Source: a virus
DNA: 64,000 nt
IMG/VR virus record: IMGVR_UViG_3300031951_000001
Coordinates: 248,001 to 312,000 of that record
Reading direction: 5' to 3' (one strand)
Below are positions 61,590 to 64,000 of this stretch, piece by piece. Every line of letters begins with the position of its first letter. Position 1 is the stretch's first letter. Below the pieces are notes generated by a model. That model was not told the DNA's origin. It did no database searches and saw only the letters and a program-made list of their open reading frames with translations. A program made the position numbers and the translations under genes.

Positions 61590-62196
61590 GGAAACCTTTT
61601 TCTTCTAATATCTTATATAGATATTTTCTTTGTATAGTTGAATGGTCTTTGACAAAAATAGTATCGTTTCTTTTTTCTAATAGAAAGTGATTGTAAAGAG
61701 AGTCTATAAACCTAGATGAATCTTCAATAGTCTTTAGAGTAAATAACTTATAATCGTCATCATTTTGTATCACAATTTTATTATTTATTGATGACACCAT
61801 AGACATACGGTTCTTTGGTAAATAAGTTGAGATAAGTTGTTCTAACGATATCTTCTCACCTGTGGAGTAATCTAAAACTTTATCAGGTATTTTGTAGTTA
61901 TCTATTTTGATAATCTCGTATTTGTCATCTTCAAGAGTGACTTTACTCTGTCTCCCAAATTCGTCTTTTGTGTATAATGGAATTTGTTTATTATCATTTA
62001 GTTTTATTATTGCCAGTTCGTAATTACATGGCGACCCATTCTCAAAAGATTTCTCAAAAATAACCTTATTACTTTCTTTAATCATAGTTTCAAACACAGA
62101 AACAGTTTTTTTGTGGGTCTGAAACTTGTTGATTATTTTCTTTTTTACTTTATTTTTGAAAAGAACAATCTGATAATTAAAATTGGTTTTTTCCAT
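61540..62196 (-). CDS. Unknown protein, 218 residues
   Basis: Not recognised. Alpha/beta, Lys-rich, with no Cys cluster, signal or membrane segment. The middle has QLISTYLPKNRMSMVSSINN and the C-terminus HSTIQRKYLYKILEEKGFPK, which could be a small helical domain. It is the only leftward gene of its size in this part, convergent with the 73-residue gene and divergent from dnaJ by 25 bases. On its strand TATTTTTG (62206 down to 62199) matches TAnnTTTG but lacks a -33 element. Confidence 0.6.
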   Translation of the reverse strand: MEKTNFNYQIVLFKNKVKKKIINKFQTHKKTVSVFETMIKESNKVIFEKSFENGSPCNYELAIIKLNDNKQIPLYTKDEFGRQSKVTLEDDKYEIIKIDNYKIPDKVLDYSTGEKISLEQLISTYLPKNRMSMVSSINNKIVIQNDDDYKLFTLKTIEDSSRFIDSLYNHFLLEKRNDTIFVKDHSTIQRKYLYKILEEKGFPKSYLFRHSTTHVSKK

Positions 62197-62221
62197 AACA
62201 AAAATATAATAGAATAAAAAA

Positions 62222-63145
62222 ATGAGTGTAGAAAGTTTTTACGATATTTTGGGTGTAACTGAAACCGCAACACAAGATGAGATTAAAAAGGCTTATAAGA
62301 AGAAAGCAGTTGAGCATCATCCTGATAAAGGTGGGAATGAAGACGTGTTCAAAAAAGTTTCCGAGGCGTATGATACATTAGGAGATGAAGGGAAACGTAG
62401 AAACTACGATAGTCAAAAGAATAATCCATTTGGTCAAACAGGATTTAATCCGTTTGATGACTTCTTTAATGGCGCTTTTGGACAACAGTTTAATCAAAGA
62501 CGAGCTGTCCCCGATAAGATTATAGACGTTACAATCGGGGCAATAGAATCTTTTCTTTCAAGGGATAAGTCAATTACATATTCTAGACGTACAGAATGTC
62601 CTACTTGTCATGGACAAGGTGGTGATAGAATTAACTGTAATCAATGTGCTGGACAAGGATTTACAACCACAAGGGTTGGTAATGGAATGTTTATTCAAAT
62701 GGTTAGACAAACTTGTGGTAGTTGCCAAGGACAAGGATTCACATATAGGACCAGATGTGGAGGATGTAATGGTGAATGTACAATAGCTTCATTAGAAACA
62801 ATCAATGTAAAACTACCTCACGGGGTCGATGACGGACAGTTCTTCAAATTACAAGGAAGTGGTGATTATATCAATGGTATGTATGGAAATCTTGTAATGA
62901 GAGTTAGAATTGTTGCTGAAAATAACTTTGAAAAGGCTGGTAATGATTTGGTGTATAATGCGTTTTTTAATTTAGAAGAATTACAAAAAGATTCATTCAA
63001 CATACCTCACCCTGATGGTAATATAGAAATAAAGGTTCCTACAGAATTTGATACGTCAAAACCCCTTCGAGTTAAATCGAAAGGGTTTAATACTAACGGA
63101 GTTGGGGATTTGTTTATTAAACTTTTTGTTAAGTTTAAAAAATAG
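62222..63145 (+). CDS. dnaJ: DnaJ (Hsp40) co-chaperone
   Basis: 307 residues, a type I Hsp40. The J domain (1-65) has YDILGVTETATQDEIKKAYK and the HPD triad in VEHHPDKGGNED. A short Gly/Phe segment (NPFGQTGFNPFDDFF) follows. The zinc region holds four C-x-x-C-x-G-x-type repeats, CPTCHGQG, CNQCAGQG, CGSCQGQG and CGGCNGEC (about residues 127-185). The C-terminal substrate-binding part has VKLPHGVDDGQFFKLQGSGD. It is shorter than host DnaJ (about 370 residues), lacking much of the dimerisation end. It would recruit host DnaK for folding of large virion proteins. It ends in an 11-base overlap with a leftward small gene. Confidence 0.93.
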   Translation: MSVESFYDILGVTETATQDEIKKAYKKKAVEHHPDKGGNEDVFKKVSEAYDTLGDEGKRRNYDSQKNNPFGQTGFNPFDDFFNGAFGQQFNQRRAVPDKIIDVTIGAIESFLSRDKSITYSRRTECPTCHGQGGDRINCNQCAGQGFTTTRVGNGMFIQMVRQTCGSCQGQGFTYRTRCGGCNGECTIASLETINVKLPHGVDDGQFFKLQGSGDYINGMYGNLVMRVRIVAENNFEKAGNDLVYNAFFNLEELQKDSFNIPHPDGNIEIKVPTEFDTSKPLRVKSKGFNTNGVGDLFIKLFVKFKK

Positions 63146-63299
63146 AGATAATGTCCTTCACTAATGATACCATTCCGTAGAATGCGAAGAATATTATTGA
63201 CACGGCAATAATTGCCCCAACTTTTTCCTTTTTTGAAAACTCAAATTCTGGAAATTTTTTCTTACCACAACTTGAACAACCTTTTTTCTTTTCTTCCAT
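63135..63299 (-). CDS. Tiny zinc-site plus membrane protein, 54 residues
   Basis: A leftward open frame read by eye from the ATG at 63299 to the TAA at 63137-63135. The first 25 residues are basic with a Cys pair, KKKGCSSCGKKKFPEFE, and residues 27-50 form one membrane segment (VGAIIAVSIIFFAFYGMVSL). The stop lies 11 bases inside the convergent dnaJ. It fills an otherwise empty 240-base gap, and its sequence, with a sensible charge-then-hydrophobic order, supports a real gene. Function unknown. Confidence 0.6.
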   Translation of the reverse strand: MEEKKKGCSSCGKKKFPEFEFSKKEKVGAIIAVSIIFFAFYGMVSLVKDIISIF

Positions 63300-63349
63300 A
63301 TTATTTTTTTAGTAATAATAAATAAAGGAATAAATTTTTCAATTCAAAA

Positions 63350-63381
63350 TTTGCTTTTTTAAGGTTTATTGATTATGTTTG
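63350..63381 (+). promoter_or_regulatory. Bacteroidota-type promoter for the methyltransferase
   Basis: TTTG at 63350-63353 and TATGTTTG at 63374-63381 are 20 bases apart, fitting the Bacteroidota promoter consensus. The start codon follows 4 bases after the -7 box, so the mRNA would have almost no leader. It lies in the only gap ahead of the methyltransferase. Confidence 0.75.
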
Positions 63382-63385
63382 TACC

Positions 63386-64000
63386 ATGTTAAGCTATATA
63401 GGAGGTAAATCAAAGATAGGTAAATGGATAGTTCCATATTACCCAAAGGACATGGAAACATATGTTGAAACATTCGGAGGAATGTTTTGGTGTTTCTTTA
63501 ATATGGATTTGAAACAATACCCAAATCTCAAACGGGTTGTTTACAATGACTTCAATCCACTAAATTACAATTTGTTCATGTGTCTTCAACAACCTGAATT
63601 ATTATTGTCTGCGGTAAATTCAATACCGTGCCAGCAACAAGGAGTTGAAGTTACACCGGCAATATATAAAGAACAGTTTAACGAGTTTCAACAAGAAATA
63701 TTTGGGGATGGTTTTACAATCAACTATCCTGACTATGATGTCGCGGCAAAATACTCATACGTTCTTACACAAGTGTTCAGTGGTTCTAAACCTGAAACAA
63801 GTTCGTTTATTGATTTAAAGGGTAAGTACAAATCAAAGTATCTTACGTTCAGAGACAAGTTATCTAAACCTGATTGGGTAGAACATTTTAACAGGATAAG
63901 TCATTTTAGATTGGGTGACTTTGAGAATGTTATTAAGGAGTTTGATAGCTCTACAACTTATTTTTATCTTGACCCACCGTATTGGAAAACCGAAAATTAC
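63386..64000 (+). CDS. D12-class DNA adenine N6-methyltransferase (partial)
   Basis: The gene runs off the window; 205 residues are present. It starts LSYIGGKSKIGKWIVPYYP, the standard opening of Dam-like D12-class enzymes (Y-x-G-G-K). The AdoMet motif is YVETFGGMFWCFF and the catalytic motif DPPYWKTENY lies at 63971-64000 (Asp at residue 196). It would methylate adenine in a short target that cannot be read from the sequence, probably to protect phage DNA from restriction. The preceding promoter matches the host type, so early expression is likely. Confidence 0.9.
   Translation, partial: MLSYIGGKSKIGKWIVPYYPKDMETYVETFGGMFWCFFNMDLKQYPNLKRVVYNDFNPLNYNLFMCLQQPELLLSAVNSIPCQQQGVEVTPAIYKEQFNEFQQEIFGDGFTINYPDYDVAAKYSYVLTQVFSGSKPETSSFIDLKGKYKSKYLTFRDKLSKPDWVEHFNRISHFRLGDFENVIKEFDSSTTYFYLDPPYWKTENY

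Noticed and set aside
62199-62206. Leftward TATTTTTG as a promoter for the 218-residue gene
   Set aside because: It matches TAnnTTTG but there is no TTTG 19-21 bases upstream and the start codon is only 2 bases away.
1-64000. Use of an alternative genetic code, as in some gut megaphages
   Set aside because: TAA, TAG (dnaJ, 63143) and TGA (34424 and others) all end well-formed genes, and no recognised gene is interrupted by one of them.
1-64000. tRNA genes or other structured RNAs
   Set aside because: Gaps are mostly under 90 bases and none shows a cloverleaf or known RNA motif by eye; a covariance-model scan would be needed to be sure.

Overview
The window reads as part of the genome of a large tailed phage (contractile-tail, T4-related architecture) that infects a member of the Bacteroidota. 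The DNA is AT-rich and densely coding. Many genes are joined by TAATG or ATGA overlaps, no host-type metabolic genes were seen, and TAA, TAG and TGA all serve as stops. The phage assignment rests on baseplate wedge proteins like T4 gp25 and gp6, a gp47/gp46-type recombination nuclease pair, a primase, a RuvC-like resolvase, a phage sigma factor, and tail-fibre-like proteins. The host inference rests on two promoter matches to the Bacteroidota consensus (TTTG, 19-20 bases, TAnnTTTG), SprB-type and PKD-like repeats typical of Bacteroidota surface adhesins, and a histone H1-like (Hc1) protein.

Layout. 0-24 kb: rightward baseplate and tail genes, starting with gp25 and gp6 homologues, then large virion proteins, including two with SprB-like repeats. 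24.1-27.3 kb: a rightward RuvC-like gene, then a leftward island with a lytic transglycosylase, a PD-(D/E)XK nuclease, a ParB-like protein and a primase. 27.4-46.2 kb: an adhesin-like cluster of two small single-domain genes and three large genes (757, 1481 and 3782 residues), built from small Cys-rich, propeller-like, PA14-like and von Willebrand A-like modules strung on Pro/Thr linkers. 46.2-48.4 kb: two paralogous fibre-tip-like proteins. 48.4-54.1 kb: zinc-ribbon protein, gp47- and gp46-like proteins, and an operon ending in a sigma-70 factor and a clear terminator. 54.2-61.6 kb: membrane, amidase-like, coiled-coil and candidate structural or accessory proteins. 61.5-64 kb: a leftward unknown gene, a DnaJ co-chaperone, a tiny leftward membrane protein missed by a usual length cut-off, and the start of a D12-class adenine methyltransferase.

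How it may work together. The first 24 kb would build the baseplate and its appendages. The 27-48 kb block probably supplies long, flexible, multi-headed receptor-binding fibres whose heads have been duplicated and shuffled between neighbouring genes. The right-hand third supplies recombination, transcription, lysis-related and chaperone functions. Two promoter classes are suggested: a host-like class before the sigma operon and the methyltransferase, and a recurrent TATTTAT motif before most structural transcription units. A model consistent with this is that the phage sigma is made from a host-type promoter and then drives late genes; this is inference.

Limits: fold assignments were made by eye without searches. 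Most virion proteins in 2.4-24 kb are recognised only by context. No tRNA, CRISPR array, reverse transcriptase or insertion sequence was seen. There is no gene-free stretch longer than 300 bases.
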